Shown here one piece after another: positions 63,906 to 64,000 of a DNA stretch of 64,000 nt. Source of the DNA: Pseudomarimonas salicorniae. Its GTDB lineage: Bacteria > Pseudomonadota > Gammaproteobacteria > Xanthomonadales > Xanthomonadaceae. The DNA lies in contig NZ_JALNMH010000004.1 in the NCBI RefSeq assembly GCF_023156535.1, positions 247,516 to 311,515 of the forward strand. The letters run 5' to 3'. Under the pieces are notes generated by a model, which had not been told where the DNA came from, searched no databases, and saw nothing but the letters and a program-made list of their open reading frames with translations. Within the stretch, counting starts at the first letter, position 1. Every line of letters starts with the position of its first letter. Both the position numbers and the translations under genes were made by a program.

Positions 63906-64000
63906 GTACCTTGGATCCGGCTTCAGATTCGCCTATACCACCGGTCGATTTCCGGGGAAGCCGCTTGCTCCTTGGGGCAGCTTTGGCTGACCTCGTATGT

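Overview
The window is high-GC gammaproteobacterial DNA. Gene content and order fit the order Lysobacterales (Xanthomonadales): engB next to a di-haem cytochrome c4, dsbA and an endonuclease/exonuclease/phosphatase gene; prfB-lysS; kdsD-kdsC-lptC-lptA-lptB-rpoN-hpf-ptsN-hprK; many GTAG-headed REP palindromes; and a TonB receptor whose mature end begins with a [12 protein letters not shown] motif. This assignment rests on pattern recognition, not on a search. No tRNA, rRNA, CRISPR array, intact insertion sequence or prophage was seen.

Layout. 0-7.6 kb: a CheW fragment at the left edge, an FAD oxidoreductase, two tandem YecA/UPF0149 proteins, gshA and engB (all minus), then cytochrome c4, dsbA and an EEP-family hydrolase (plus). 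7.9-16.1 kb: an unrecognised membrane-anchored protein, prfB with its programmed +1 frameshift, lysS, a PilZ protein and a TonB-dependent receptor. 16.2-25.4 kb: a TSUP permease diverging from slt, an NDUFA9-like reductase and cca in overlapping order, then a two-gene RND efflux unit. 25.9-35.1 kb: two large secreted proteases (S8 and an M36-like metalloprotease) that share modules, a MidA-type methyltransferase and a pteridine-reductase-like SDR. 35.1-44.9 kb: a looser accessory-looking islet with a spermidine-synthase-like protein, a possible toxin remnant, a lipoprotein hydrolase, a TIR-TPR protein coupled to a TPR/Rossmann/class III cyclase protein, and a secreted beta-propeller protein. 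45-56.9 kb: a PAP2 phosphatase, a DUF6159-like membrane protein, a dihydrolipoyl-dehydrogenase-like enzyme, an ABC-2 permease fused to an M1 aminopeptidase with its ATPase, and an FHA / trypsin-like / murA / ibaG run. 57-63.8 kb: Kdo synthesis, LPS transport, sigma-54, ribosome hibernation and nitrogen-PTS genes, all plus.

Functional links. kdsD and kdsC make Kdo, while LptC, LptA and LptB power LPS export. rpoN, hpf, ptsN and hprK form the usual sigma-54/PTS-Ntr neighbourhood, and murA and ibaG sit divergently beside it. cca and slt serve tRNA maturation and cell-wall turnover.

Two things stand out. First, the gene pair at 38.6-42.5 kb combines a TIR domain, a Rossmann-like segment and a cyclase whose base-selecting residues are replaced; it looks like a nucleotide-signalling unit, possibly defensive. 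Second, a composite intergenic repeat built from three modules recurs at six loci, often between convergent genes, and brackets the islet that carries the TIR/cyclase pair.
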